A DNA stretch of 64,000 bases, taken from the NCBI RefSeq assembly GCF_004343155.1, contig NZ_SMDC01000015.1, forward strand, positions 13,955-77,954, written 5' to 3'. Positions within the stretch are counted from its first letter, which is position 1. Each line of letters begins with the position of its first letter. A program made the position numbers and the translations under genes. The notes below the pieces were generated by a model. That model was not told where the DNA came from. It did no database searches and was given only the letters and a program-made list of their open reading frames with translations. Below are positions 54,263-63,007 of this stretch, piece by piece. This DNA comes from Marichromatium gracile (GTDB lineage: Bacteria > Pseudomonadota > Gammaproteobacteria > Chromatiales > Chromatiaceae).

Positions 54263-54652
54263 ATGCCAAGCGCCCCGAGCCGTTCGCTCGAGACCTTCCC
54301 CAACCCCCAGCCCGAGCGCGACTACACCATCCGCATCCGCGTGCCCGAGTTCACCTGTCTGTGCCCCAAGACCGGCCAGCCGGACTTCGCCGAACTCACC
54401 CTCGAGTACATCCCCGAGGCGCGCTGTGTCGAACTCAAGGCGCTGAAGAACTATGTCTGGTCCTATCGCGACGAGGGCGCCTTCCACGAGGCGGTGACCA
54501 ATCGCATCCTCGGCGACCTGGTGGCGGCCACCGAGCCGCGCTTCATGCGTCTGACCGCGGACTTCAACGTGCGCGGCGGCATCTACACCACGGTGGTCGC
54601 CGAGCATCGTGCCGCCGACTGGCAGCCCCAGCCCCAGGTGCAGCTGCCCTGA
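54263..54652 (+). CDS. queF: NADPH-dependent 7-cyano-7-deazaguanine reductase QueF
   Basis: The 129-aa enzyme reduces preQ0 to preQ1 in queuosine synthesis. It is the short unimodular type, unlike the bimodular E. coli enzyme. The catalytic cysteine and substrate motif lie in [13 protein letters not shown] (about residues 30-42); the NADPH-binding [20 protein letters not shown] block is present. The start has AGGAGA upstream. I see no preQ1 riboswitch-like aptamer in the 84-bp leader. An FGGY kinase gene follows within five bases. Confidence 0.96.
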   Translation: MPSAPSRSLETFPNPQPERDYTIRIRVPEFTCLCPKTGQPDFAELTLEYIPEARCVELKALKNYVWSYRDEGAFHEAVTNRILGDLVAATEPRFMRLTADFNVRGGIYTTVVAEHRAADWQPQPQVQLP

Positions 54653-54657
54653 GACCG

Positions 54658-55950
54658 ATGCGCGGGGAAGCGGCCTTCATCGGGCTCGATCTCGGCACCT
54701 CCGGGTGTCGGGCGGTAGCGATCAACGCCGCCGCCGAGCCGCTCGCCGAGACCCGCACCGCACTCCCCGATTCGACCCGACCGGCCCCCGGTCGGGTCGA
54801 ACAGAACCCCGAGGACTGGTGGCAGGCGCTCACCGAGGTGCTGCGCGCGCTGGTCGCCGCACTCCCCGATCATCGCCCCGCGGCGCTCGCCGTGGCCGCC
54901 ACCTCCCCCACATTGTTGCTCGCCGATACCGCCGGCGATCCGCTCGGCCCGGCGCTGATGTACGACGACCAGAGCGCCCACCAGGCCGCCGCACGCATCG
55001 CCGCCAGCGCGCCGACGAGCAGCGCCGCGCGCGGCCCCGGCTCGGGGCTGGCCAAGCTGCTCGCGCTCCATGACCGGCTCGCCCCCGCAGGTCCGTTCTG
55101 GGCGCTGCACCAGGCCGACTGGATCGCCGCCCGACTGACCGGCGTGCTGGCCGCCAGCGATTGGCACAACGCCCTCAAGCTCGGTCACGACCCCGAACGC
55201 GCGGGCTGGCCCGAGTGGGTCGGCGCCCTGCTGCCACCCGGCGCGCGGCTGCCGCAGGTGCTCGCCCCCGGCACCCGGATCGCACCACTCGCCCCGGCGG
55301 TGGCCGCCGCCACCGGACTGCCCCCGACCACCCGGGTGGTCGCCGGCACCACCGACAGCACCGCCGCGGCGCTCGCCGCCGGACTCGCGCGACCGGGCGA
55401 GGCGCTCACCAGCCTCGGCACCACCCTGGTGGTCAAGGTGCTCTCGCCGCAGCGCATCGAGGCCCCCGACTACGGCGTCTACAGCCACCGCTACGGCGCG
55501 CACTGGCTGGTCGGCGGCGGCTCCAACAGCGGCGCCGGGGTGCTGCGCCGCGAGTTCGACGATGACGCCCTCGTCACGCTCAGCGCACGCATCGACCCCG
55601 AGCGCGACTCGGGGCTCGACTACTACCCGCTGCCGGGGATCGGCGAGCGCTTCCCGCACCCCGACCCGCATCTCGCGCCACGGCTCGACCCTCACCCCGG
55701 CGACCCGGTACGCCGCCTCCACGGCCTGCTCGAGGGCATCGCCCGGATCGAGGCCGAGGGCTATGCCCGGCTCGCCGAGCTCGGCGCACCGCGACCACGC
55801 CACGTGCTCAGCATCGGCGGCGGCGCGCACAACCCCACCTGGACGCGGCTGCGCGCACGCCTGCTCGACTGCACCGTGCTCCGCGCCTTGCGTCAGGAAG
55901 CGGCCTTCGGCGCAGCACTGCTCGCCCGAGGGGGCGCCGCCGACGGCTGA
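54658..55950 (+). CDS. FGGY-family carbohydrate kinase (ribulokinase/xylulokinase-like)
   Basis: The 430-aa sugar kinase begins with phosphate-1 motif FIGLDLGTSGCRAVAI and continues with EQNPEDWW, AGTTDSTAAALAAG, SLGTTLVVKVLS and IGGGAHNPTW of the actin-like ATPase fold. Of the FGGY branches, it is most like the short D-ribulose/xylulose kinases found in cyanobacteria and plants; that is an impression, and the substrate is not proven. The ATG at 54658 is five bases past queF, so the two share a transcript despite unrelated pathways. Confidence 0.88.
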   Translation: MRGEAAFIGLDLGTSGCRAVAINAAAEPLAETRTALPDSTRPAPGRVEQNPEDWWQALTEVLRALVAALPDHRPAALAVAATSPTLLLADTAGDPLGPALMYDDQSAHQAAARIAASAPTSSAARGPGSGLAKLLALHDRLAPAGPFWALHQADWIAARLTGVLAASDWHNALKLGHDPERAGWPEWVGALLPPGARLPQVLAPGTRIAPLAPAVAAATGLPPTTRVVAGTTDSTAAALAAGLARPGEALTSLGTTLVVKVLSPQRIEAPDYGVYSHRYGAHWLVGGGSNSGAGVLRREFDDDALVTLSARIDPERDSGLDYYPLPGIGERFPHPDPHLAPRLDPHPGDPVRRLHGLLEGIARIEAEGYARLAELGAPRPRHVLSIGGGAHNPTWTRLRARLLDCTVLRALRQEAAFGAALLARGGAADG

Positions 55951-56071
55951 AGCGGCCATCGAACACCGTCGCGCCACCCCACAACGGGCTGCTAACATGC
56001 AACGATCCGTGCCCAAGACGGCCCGGCCGACGTCCGCTTTCTCTCACTGACCCTAGAAGGAGCTTCCTGCC

Positions 56072-57358
56072 GTGACCTTCGATTCGGACCTGCAAGACCT
56101 GCGTATTGGCATCATCGGACTGGGTTACGTCGGCCTGCCGCTGGCCGTCGAGTTCGGCAAGCGCTACGACACCGTCGGCTTCGACATCGCCGCGGCACGC
56201 ATCGCCGAGCTGCGCGCCGGGCGCGACAGCTCGCTCGAGGTCGAGCCCGAGGAGCTGCGCGCGGTGACGCGACTGAGCTACACCGAGCACGCCGCCGACC
56301 TGGCCGAGTGCCGGGTGCTGGTGGTCACCGTGCCGACCCCGATCAACGAGCACAAGCAGCCCGACCTCGGCCCGCTGGAATCGGCCAGCCGCGCCATCGG
56401 CGAGATCATCCGCCCCGGCACCGTGGTGGTCTACGAGTCGACCGTCTACCCCGGCGCCACCGAGGAGGTGTGCGTACCGATCATCGAGCGGATCTCGGGG
56501 CTGACCTACAACCAGGACTTCTTCGCCGGCTACAGCCCCGAGCGCATCAACCCCGGCGACAAGGAACATCGGCTGCCGACGATCAAGAAGGTGACCTCGG
56601 GCTCGACCCCCGAGGTGGCCGACTTCGTCGATGCGCTCTACGCCTCGATCATCACCGCCGGCACCCACCGCGCCAGCAGCATCCGCGTGGCCGAGGCGGC
56701 CAAGGTCATCGAGAACACCCAGCGCGATCTCAACATCGCGCTGATCAACGAGCTGGCGCTGATCTTCGGCAAGCTCGGCATCGACACCCAGGAGGTGCTC
56801 GAGGCCGCCGGCAGCAAGTGGAACTTCCTGCCCTTCCGCCCCGGCCTGGTCGGCGGTCACTGCATCGGCGTCGACCCCTACTATCTCACCCACAAGGCGC
56901 AACAGATCGGCCACAACCCCGAGATCATCCTCGCCGGGCGGCGGCTCAACGACAGCATGGGCGCCTATGTCGCCGGTCAGGTGATCAAGCTGATGGCACG
57001 ACGCGGCGGACTCGGCGAGGCGCCGCGGGTGCTGGTGCTGGGACTGACCTTCAAGGAGAATTGTCCCGACCTGCGCAACACCCGGGTGGTCGACATCCTC
57101 GCCGAGCTGGCCGACTATGGCATCGCCTGCGACGTCCACGACCCCTGGGCCGACAGCGCCGCGGCCGAGGCCGAGTACGGCATCACCCTGGTCGACGACC
57201 CGGCCGCGGGCGTCTACGACGCCGTGGTGCTCGCCGTCGCCCATCGCCAGTACGCCGCGCTCGGGGCCGAGCGCATCCGCGCCTACGGCAAGCCCGGCGC
57301 CGTGCTCTACGACGTCAAGCAGCTGCTGCCGCGCGATCAGGTCGACGGCCGGCTCTGA
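56072..57358 (+). CDS. UDP-N-acetylhexosamine/UDP-sugar 6-dehydrogenase (TviB/WbpO-like)
   Basis: The 428-aa NAD-dependent enzyme oxidises the C6 hydroxyl of a UDP-sugar to a uronate. N-terminal Rossmann [18 protein letters not shown], the acidic [10 protein letters not shown] block, the catalytic region [13 protein letters not shown] (cysteine about residue 268) and [17 protein letters not shown] fit the TviB/WbpO group, which uses UDP-GlcNAc or UDP-GalNAc, rather than UDP-glucose dehydrogenase. The GTG start follows AGAAGGAG. The epimerase gene downstream (85-bp gap) would act on its product. Confidence 0.88.
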   Translation: MTFDSDLQDLRIGIIGLGYVGLPLAVEFGKRYDTVGFDIAAARIAELRAGRDSSLEVEPEELRAVTRLSYTEHAADLAECRVLVVTVPTPINEHKQPDLGPLESASRAIGEIIRPGTVVVYESTVYPGATEEVCVPIIERISGLTYNQDFFAGYSPERINPGDKEHRLPTIKKVTSGSTPEVADFVDALYASIITAGTHRASSIRVAEAAKVIENTQRDLNIALINELALIFGKLGIDTQEVLEAAGSKWNFLPFRPGLVGGHCIGVDPYYLTHKAQQIGHNPEIILAGRRLNDSMGAYVAGQVIKLMARRGGLGEAPRVLVLGLTFKENCPDLRNTRVVDILAELADYGIACDVHDPWADSAAAEAEYGITLVDDPAAGVYDAVVLAVAHRQYAALGAERIRAYGKPGAVLYDVKQLLPRDQVDGRL

Positions 57359-57443
57359 GCCCGCGCCCGCCCGGGCCGGGCACACGCCCCCATCCCCCCG
57401 ACCCGGCGCGCCCACCCCGGGCGCGCCCTGGAGCGAGAACACT

Positions 57444-58451
57444 ATGAAAGTCATGGTCACCGGCAGCGCCGGTTTCATCGGCTCGGCCCTGTCGCTGCGT
57501 CTGCTCGAGCGCGGCGACGAGGTGATCGGCGTCGACAACCTCAACGACTACTACGACGTCAACCTCAAGCGCGCCCGACTGGCGCGCACCCAGGACCATC
57601 CGCGCTTCCACGACCTGCGTATCGACATCGAGGACGGCGCGGCGCTCCATGCCGCCTTCGCCGAGCATCGCCCCGACCGGGTGGTCAACCTCGCCGCCCA
57701 GGCCGGGGTGCGCTACTCGATCGAGAACCCGATGGCCTACGTCAACACCAACCTCGTCGGCTTCGCCAACATCCTCGAGGGCTGTCGCCATCACGGCGTC
57801 GAGCACCTGGTCTACGCCTCGAGCAGCTCGGTCTACGGCGCCAACACCGAGATGCCCTTCTCGGTGCATCACAACGTCGACCACCCGGTCAGCCTCTACG
57901 CGGCGAGCAAGAAGGCCAACGAGCTGATGGCCCACACCTACAGCCATCTCTACCGGCTGCCGACCACCGGGCTGCGCTTCTTCACCGTCTACGGTCCCTG
58001 GGGCCGGCCCGACATGGCGCTGTTCAAGTTCACCCGCGCGATCCTCGCCGGCGAGCCGATCGACGTCTTCAACTACGGCAAGCACCGTCGCGACTTCACC
58101 TTCATCGACGACATCGTCGAGGGCGTGATCCGGGTGCTCGACCGCGTCCCCGCGGGCAATCCCGCGTGGAGCGGCGCGACCCCAGACGCGGCCTCCAGCG
58201 CCGCGCCCTACCGCATCTACAACATCGGCAACAACAATCCGGTGGAGTTGATGGAGTACATCGCGGTGCTCGAACGCTGCCTCGGGCGCGAGGCCGAGAA
58301 GAACCTGCTGCCGCTGCAGCCCGGCGACGTGCCCGACACCTATGCCGACGTCGCCGATCTGGTGCGCGACACCGGCTACCAGCCGAACACCTCGGTGGCC
58401 GACGGCGTGGCGCGCTTCGTCGACTGGTATCGCGATTTCTATCAGGTGTGA
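57444..58451 (+). CDS. NAD-dependent UDP-uronate 4-epimerase (SDR family)
   Basis: The 335-aa extended short-chain dehydrogenase starts with [20 protein letters not shown] and has the catalytic SSSVYG with YAASKKANE, plus [16 protein letters not shown], typical of UDP-glucuronate 4-epimerases (LpsL/CapI-type). Together with the upstream dehydrogenase it would give a UDP-hexuronate or aminohexuronate for capsule, LPS or exopolysaccharide. No glycosyltransferase is near. A strong hairpin follows the stop. Confidence 0.9.
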   Translation: MKVMVTGSAGFIGSALSLRLLERGDEVIGVDNLNDYYDVNLKRARLARTQDHPRFHDLRIDIEDGAALHAAFAEHRPDRVVNLAAQAGVRYSIENPMAYVNTNLVGFANILEGCRHHGVEHLVYASSSSVYGANTEMPFSVHHNVDHPVSLYAASKKANELMAHTYSHLYRLPTTGLRFFTVYGPWGRPDMALFKFTRAILAGEPIDVFNYGKHRRDFTFIDDIVEGVIRVLDRVPAGNPAWSGATPDAASSAAPYRIYNIGNNNPVELMEYIAVLERCLGREAEKNLLPLQPGDVPDTYADVADLVRDTGYQPNTSVADGVARFVDWYRDFYQV

Positions 58452-58494
58452 GCGGGGCGTCGGCCCGCGCCGAGGGCGGGCCGGTGGGGAGGAG

Positions 58495-58520
58495 GACGCC
58501 GGGCGAAGACGCCCGGCGTC
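58495..58520. terminator. Convergent GC-rich hairpin
   Basis: A perfect 11-bp stem GACGCCGGGCG / CGCCCGGCGTC with AAGA loop sits between the convergent epimerase and rdgC stops. No T-run follows; a second smaller hairpin is just upstream. Confidence 0.65.
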
Positions 58521-58526
58521 GACGGC

Positions 58527-59438
58527 TCAGATGCCGGCGCGCGCCTCGGCGAGCCCGAACACCGTCTCGAGCCGCGCGAGCAGGTTGCGCAGCTGCAGCG
58601 CGAACAGCGCGAACTCGGTCTCGAAGCGCACCGCCGGGTCCTCGATCTCGTCGTCGAGGGTGTCGAGCAGCTCCTCGGCCATGCGCAGCCGCTTCAGCGA
58701 CAGATCGTCGGCAAGGGTGAAGCTGAAGCGCTCGTCCCAGGTCAGCGCGAGCTTCACCGCGCGCTTGCCGGCGCGCAGATGGGCGAGCACCTCGTCGCTG
58801 GTGAGATCACCGCCGCTGATCCGCACCACCCCGCTCTTCTCCTCGGCGTCGCGCAGCTCGCAGGCGTCACCGGCGACGAAGTCGGCCGGGGCGCTGTCCT
58901 CGAGCAGCCAGCGCGAGAGCACCTCGGCGGGGTGCTCGGCCGGCGCCGGCAGCAGCGCCGGCAGGCTGCCCAGGGTCTCGCGCAGCAGCGAGACGACCTC
59001 CTCGGCCTGCTTCTCGCTGGCCGCGTCGATCACCATCCAGCCGCTCTCGGTGTCGATATAGGCGCGGGTGCGCCGCGAACGGGTGAAGGCGCGCGGCAGC
59101 ATCTCGTCGACGATCTGCTCGCGCAGACGGCGCCGCTCGGTGCGCCCGACCTCACGCGACTCGCCGGCCTCGATCTCACCGATACGCTCCTCCAGCGCCT
59201 CCTTCACCGCCGCCGTCGGCAGCAGACGCTCCTGCTTGCGCGCGCAGATCAGCAGGCAGCCCTCGAGGGGATGGACCAGCGCCCCGCCGTCCTCGCCGAG
59301 CGGCGCGCTCCAGCCCATGGTCGCGGTCTCGAGCGGCCCGCAGGGACGGAACCTGCGCCCGTCGAGCTGGGCCTCGAGTTCCTGTCCGTCGATGCGGACG
59401 GGCTGTTCGAGGCGATAGAGTCTGGCGTTCTTGAACAT
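58527..59438 (-). CDS. rdgC: Recombination-associated protein RdgC
   Basis: The 303-aa ring-forming DNA-binding protein limits RecA loading. It starts MFKNARLYRLEQPVRID, and shows GWSAPLG, LLICARKQERLLPTAAVKEAL and LALTWDERFSFTL as in other RdgC proteins; length is normal. The ATG at 59438 has GGGGAAG upstream, and an in-frame upstream extension is made of heptad-repeat DNA and is rejected. Repeat element B occupies the region upstream of its start. Confidence 0.95.
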   Translation of the reverse strand: MFKNARLYRLEQPVRIDGQELEAQLDGRRFRPCGPLETATMGWSAPLGEDGGALVHPLEGCLLICARKQERLLPTAAVKEALEERIGEIEAGESREVGRTERRRLREQIVDEMLPRAFTRSRRTRAYIDTESGWMVIDAASEKQAEEVVSLLRETLGSLPALLPAPAEHPAEVLSRWLLEDSAPADFVAGDACELRDAEEKSGVVRISGGDLTSDEVLAHLRAGKRAVKLALTWDERFSFTLADDLSLKRLRMAEELLDTLDDEIEDPAVRFETEFALFALQLRNLLARLETVFGLAEARAGI

Positions 59439-59501
59439 TGGCTTCCCCGGCAAAAAGCGCTGAATTATGCCCGACACGGGAGGAACCGCAAGGACACAGG
59501 G

Positions 59502-59536
59502 CCAGCGGCCAGCGGCCAGCGGCCAGCGGCCAGCGG
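59502..59536. repeat. Heptad tandem array, unit CCAGCGG
   Basis: Five perfect copies of a 7-bp unit, sharing the CCAGC pentamer with the arrays at 1-97 and (complement) 326-367. It directly precedes a degenerate copy of the inverted-repeat arm. Confidence 0.92.
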
Positions 59537-59667
59537 GAGTTTGAACCACAAAGACGCAAAGTGCACAAAGGGATTCAAACCGCCGGCAACCAGCGCGGGT
59601 GCGCCCTCGATGAGGGCATCGCTTGCCGTCAGCCCTGGCGTACGTTCCAGACGTCAGCCTTTGAGGG
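59537..59667. repeat. Composite element copy B: degenerate arm plus 68-nt core
   Basis: Positions 59537-59572 (GAGTTTGAACCACAAAGACG at its start) match the 35-bp arm of element A with substitutions, mainly G to A. Positions 59600-59667 align without gaps to 175-242 and retain the CCCTC ... GAGGG ends. The copy of the arm on the right side is missing; instead GGCGGCTGGCGGCTGAT follows, as in element A. Order is the same: heptads, arm, core. It lies between divergent rdgC and the CNNM gene; the remaining 59668-59863 holds no gene. Confidence 0.85.
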
Positions 59668-59732
59668 TGGCGCCACCGGCGGCTGGCGGCTGATATCCGG
59701 CGGCTGGAAAGGCGACCAGCGCGGCTTTACGT

Positions 59733-59738
59733 TAGAAT
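59733..59738 (+). promoter_or_regulatory. Candidate -10 element for the CNNM transporter gene
   Basis: TAGAAT inside TTAGAATC, 125 bp before the GTG start and just beyond element B. No good -35 is visible at 16-18 bp. The repeat may therefore supply the upstream promoter region. Confidence 0.35.
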
Positions 59739-59863
59739 CCACCGCCGGCGCCGGGATGCCCAGCGCCGCCCCGACACGCCCAGGCGTACACCCTGCACCG
59801 CCCGATCCCCGATCCATCGCAGCGCCCCAGCCACCACTGCTCACCGACCATCGGTAACCCAAC

Positions 59864-61141
59864 GTGAACGATTTTCCCCTGCCCGGCCTGTTCCTGATCC
59901 TCTTCCTGCTCATCCTGCTGTCGGCCTTCTTCTCGGGTTCGGAGACCGCGCTGCTCACCCTCAACCGCTACCGTCTGCGTCACCAGGCCGATCAGGGCAA
60001 CCGCGGGGCGCGGCGTGCGCGCAAGCTGCTCGATCGTCCCGATCGGCTGATCGGGCTGATCCTGCTCGGCAACAACTTCGTCAACATCATGGCCTCCTCG
60101 CTGGCCACGGTGATCGCCATCCGGCTCGGCGGCGAGGCGGCCATCGGCATCGCCGCCGGGCTGCTCACCCTGGTGATCCTGATCTTCGCCGAGGTCACCC
60201 CCAAGACCTACGCGACCCTCCATCCCGAGCGCCTCGCCTTCCCCGCCGCCTATGTCTACGGCCCCTTGCTCAAGCTGCTCTATCCGGTGGTGTGGCTGGT
60301 CAACCTGTTCACCAACGGGCTATTGCGACTGATGGGCATCGCCCCCGAGGACGGCGGTCAGGGCACCGCGCTCAGCCGCGAGGAGCTGCGCACCGTGGTC
60401 AGCGAGGCCGGGGCGATGATCCCCGAGCGCAGCCGCTCGATGCTGCTCGGCATCCTCGACCTCGAACGCGCCACCGTCGAGGACATCATGATCCCGCGCA
60501 ACGAGGTCGACGGCATCGACATCCAGGACAGCGCGGAAGAGATCATCCAGGCGGTGCGCAATACCAATTACACCCGCCTGCCGCTCTACGACGGCGGCAT
60601 CGACAACGTCATCGGCGTCTTCCACGCCCGCAATGCGCTCCACGCCCTGCTCGAGAAGGGGCTCGGCAAGGAGCACCTGCGGGCAATCGCGCGCCAGCCC
60701 TACTTCGTCCCCGAGGGCACCCCGCTCTACCAGCAGCTGTTGAACTTCCAGCACACCAAGCAGCGCGTCGGCCTGGTGGTCGACGAGTACGGCGACTTCC
60801 AGGGGCTGATCACCCTCGCCGACCTGCTCGAGGAGATCGTCGGCGAGTTCACCACCGACCCCTCCGACAGCATCTCCGAGATCCAGCCAGCCGAGGACGG
60901 CTCGCTGCTGATCGACTGCGGCATCGGGCTGCGCGAACTCAACCGCGTGCTGCGCTGGGAGTTGCCGACCGACGGGCCCAAGACCCTCAACGGGCTGATC
61001 CTCGAATACCTCGAGACCATCCCCGAACCCGGCACCAGCCTCAAGCTCTCGGGGCACCCGATGGAGATCATCCAGACCGCCGACAACGGGGTGAAGACGG
61101 TCAGGATCATCCCGCGCCCGACACGCCGCCCGCGGCGCTGA
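59864..61141 (+). CDS. CNNM/CorB-type transporter (DUF21-CBS-CorC domains)
   Basis: The 425-aa inner-membrane protein has DUF21 with hydrophobic segments (about residues 8-28, 60-85, 90-115 and 130-155) and the motif SAFFSGSETALL. It continues with a CBS pair (about 195-320, IMIPRNEVDGID and VDEYGDFQGLITLADLLEEIVGE) and a C-terminal CorC/HlyC domain. Relatives export or sense Mg2+ or Co2+ (CorB, YfjD). The GTG at 59864 begins the conserved part. The C terminus ends in a basic run. Confidence 0.92.
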   Translation: MNDFPLPGLFLILFLLILLSAFFSGSETALLTLNRYRLRHQADQGNRGARRARKLLDRPDRLIGLILLGNNFVNIMASSLATVIAIRLGGEAAIGIAAGLLTLVILIFAEVTPKTYATLHPERLAFPAAYVYGPLLKLLYPVVWLVNLFTNGLLRLMGIAPEDGGQGTALSREELRTVVSEAGAMIPERSRSMLLGILDLERATVEDIMIPRNEVDGIDIQDSAEEIIQAVRNTNYTRLPLYDGGIDNVIGVFHARNALHALLEKGLGKEHLRAIARQPYFVPEGTPLYQQLLNFQHTKQRVGLVVDEYGDFQGLITLADLLEEIVGEFTTDPSDSISEIQPAEDGSLLIDCGIGLRELNRVLRWELPTDGPKTLNGLILEYLETIPEPGTSLKLSGHPMEIIQTADNGVKTVRIIPRPTRRPRR

Positions 61142-61151
61142 GAGGGCGCGA

Positions 61152-61856
61152 TCAGGGCGTGCGCGCCACCACCCAGACCTCGATCTCGCACGCCCCGGCG
61201 CGCGTCAGCACCCGCGCCAGCGCGCTCACCGTGGCACCGGTGGTCATCACATCGTCGATGATCGCCAGACGCCTGGCGGGCAGTGCCCGGGCCAAGGTGA
61301 AGGCGCCCGGGCCGATGTTGCGCTGGCGCGCGCGGCGCTGCTGGCCGACCTGCGGCGGGGTCGCGCGCACCCGCAGACAGAGCCCGGGGGCGACCGCCAC
61401 GTCGAGCGCGACGCCGGCCACCCGCGCCAGCTCCAGCGCCTGGTTGTAGCCGCGTGCGCGCTGGCGTGCCGGGTGCAGCGGCACCGGCACCAGCAGCTCG
61501 GGCAACGGCGGCGCGAGCGCCGCGCGCGTCTCGGCGAGCAGCCGCCCGAGCAGCACCGCGCGATCGAGTCGGGCGTGGAACTTGAGATCGGCGATCAGCC
61601 CCGGCACCAGCCCCTGATAGCGCAGCGGCGCATGACAGCGGACGAAGGGCGGCGGGCGCGCCACGCAGCGCCCGCACCAGCGCCCGGCACCGAGGTCGGT
61701 ATCGAAGGGCTGGGCACAGCGCGCGCAGCAATGGCGGTTGACCGGCAGCTCGGCGCGACAGCCGGCGCAGAGATCGAACCCGGACTCGCCGGGCGCGCCA
61801 CAGAGCACGCAGGTCGGCGGATAGAGCCCCTCGATCAGACGCCCCAGCAGCGTCAT
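61152..61856 (-). CDS. comF: ComF family protein (phosphoribosyltransferase-like)
   Basis: The 234-aa protein has N-terminal zinc-finger-like cysteines (CVLC, CAGC, CCARC, CGRC) and a C-terminal PRTase fold with the PRPP loop [14 protein letters not shown]. ComF is required for DNA uptake in competent bacteria; the E. coli homologue is GntX. It lies divergent to bioB, the standard gammaproteobacterial arrangement. The shared 110-bp gap carries the bioB promoter. Confidence 0.93.
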   Translation of the reverse strand: MTLLGRLIEGLYPPTCVLCGAPGESGFDLCAGCRAELPVNRHCCARCAQPFDTDLGAGRWCGRCVARPPPFVRCHAPLRYQGLVPGLIADLKFHARLDRAVLLGRLLAETRAALAPPLPELLVPVPLHPARQRARGYNQALELARVAGVALDVAVAPGLCLRVRATPPQVGQQRRARQRNIGPGAFTLARALPARRLAIIDDVMTTGATVSALARVLTRAGACEIEVWVVARTP

Positions 61857-61905
61857 CGCGCTCCGCCCCGGACGACGCGCGGTAAACCTTGAAGCCTCGC
61901 GAAAG

Positions 61906-61933
61906 TTGACAAGAAGCGAAAAACCGATAGCAT
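61906..61933 (+). promoter_or_regulatory. Sigma-70 promoter for bioB
   Basis: TTGACA at 61906-61911 and TAGCAT at 61928-61933 with 16-bp spacing, 33 bp before the bioB ATG, in a locally A-rich stretch. No BirA-like operator is apparent. Confidence 0.65.
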
Positions 61934-61966
61934 CTGGTGGATTTTGTCAGCCATCCGGACCCTCCC

Positions 61967-63007
61967 ATGTCAGCCACCCTGCAAGCGCCCCCGATCCGCA
62001 CCGACTGGACCGTCGACGAGGTCCTCGCCGTCCTCGAGCAGCCGTTCAACGATCTGATGTTCGAGGCCCAGTGCGCCCATCGCGCCCGCTTCAACCCGCA
62101 CCGGATCCACGTCAGCACCCTGCTCAACATCAAGACCGGCGCCTGCCCCGAGGACTGCGGCTACTGCTCGCAGAGCTCGAAGAACCACACCGGGCTGGAG
62201 CGCGAACGGCTGCTCGAACTCGAGACCGTGCTCGCCGCCGCGCGCGCCGCGCGCGATCAGGGTGCGACGCGCTTCTGCATGGGCGCGGCCTGGCGCAACC
62301 CCACCGCCAACAACCTCGAGCACGTCATCGCGATGATCAAGGGGGTTCACGACCTCGGGCTCGAGACCTGCGTCACCCTCGGCATGCTCGATGCCGAGCA
62401 GGCGCGCACCCTCAAGGACGCCGGGCTGGACTACTACAACCACAACCTCGACACCTCGCCCGAGTTCTACGGCCAGGTGATCACCACCCGCACCTATCAG
62501 GACCGGCTCGAGACCCTCAAGCACGTCCGCGAGGTCGGCCTCAAGACCTGCAGCGGCGGCATCCTCGGCATGGGCGAGTCGCGCCGCGACCGCGCCTCGA
62601 TGCTGCAGCAGCTCGCCACCCTGCCGGCCCACCCCGAGTCGGTGCCGATCAACATGCTGGTGCAGGTCGAGGGCACGCCGCTGTTCGGGCGCGACGCCAT
62701 CGACCCGTTCGAGTTCATCCGCGTCGTCGCCACCACCCGGCTGGTGATGCCGGCCTCGCACATCCGGCTCTCCGCCGGGCGTCACGACATGAGCGACGAG
62801 ATGCAGTCGCTGTGCTACCTCGCCGGGGCCGACTCGATCTTCTACGGCGATCACCTGCTCACCACCAAGAACGCCGGCACCAGCCGCGACCGCGACCTGT
62901 TCGCGCGGCTCGACATGCACTTCGTCGAGGACCACGGCGAGCGCGAGGAGCCCGGCGCCTGCAAGCGTCACGTCAAGCTCGAAGAGATGCTGCCGAGCGA
63001 CGCATGA
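61967..63007 (+). CDS. bioB: Biotin synthase BioB
   Basis: The 346-aa radical SAM enzyme inserts sulfur into dethiobiotin. The [4Fe-4S] motif CPEDCGYC is near residues 60-67, preceded by TLLNIKTGA; later cluster-2 ligands lie in [19 protein letters not shown] and [12 protein letters not shown]. Length is normal. The ATG at 61967 is the family start; an ATG ten codons earlier is not conserved. The stop overlaps the bioF start (ATGA). Confidence 0.97.
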   Translation: MSATLQAPPIRTDWTVDEVLAVLEQPFNDLMFEAQCAHRARFNPHRIHVSTLLNIKTGACPEDCGYCSQSSKNHTGLERERLLELETVLAAARAARDQGATRFCMGAAWRNPTANNLEHVIAMIKGVHDLGLETCVTLGMLDAEQARTLKDAGLDYYNHNLDTSPEFYGQVITTRTYQDRLETLKHVREVGLKTCSGGILGMGESRRDRASMLQQLATLPAHPESVPINMLVQVEGTPLFGRDAIDPFEFIRVVATTRLVMPASHIRLSAGRHDMSDEMQSLCYLAGADSIFYGDHLLTTKNAGTSRDRDLFARLDMHFVEDHGEREEPGACKRHVKLEEMLPSDA

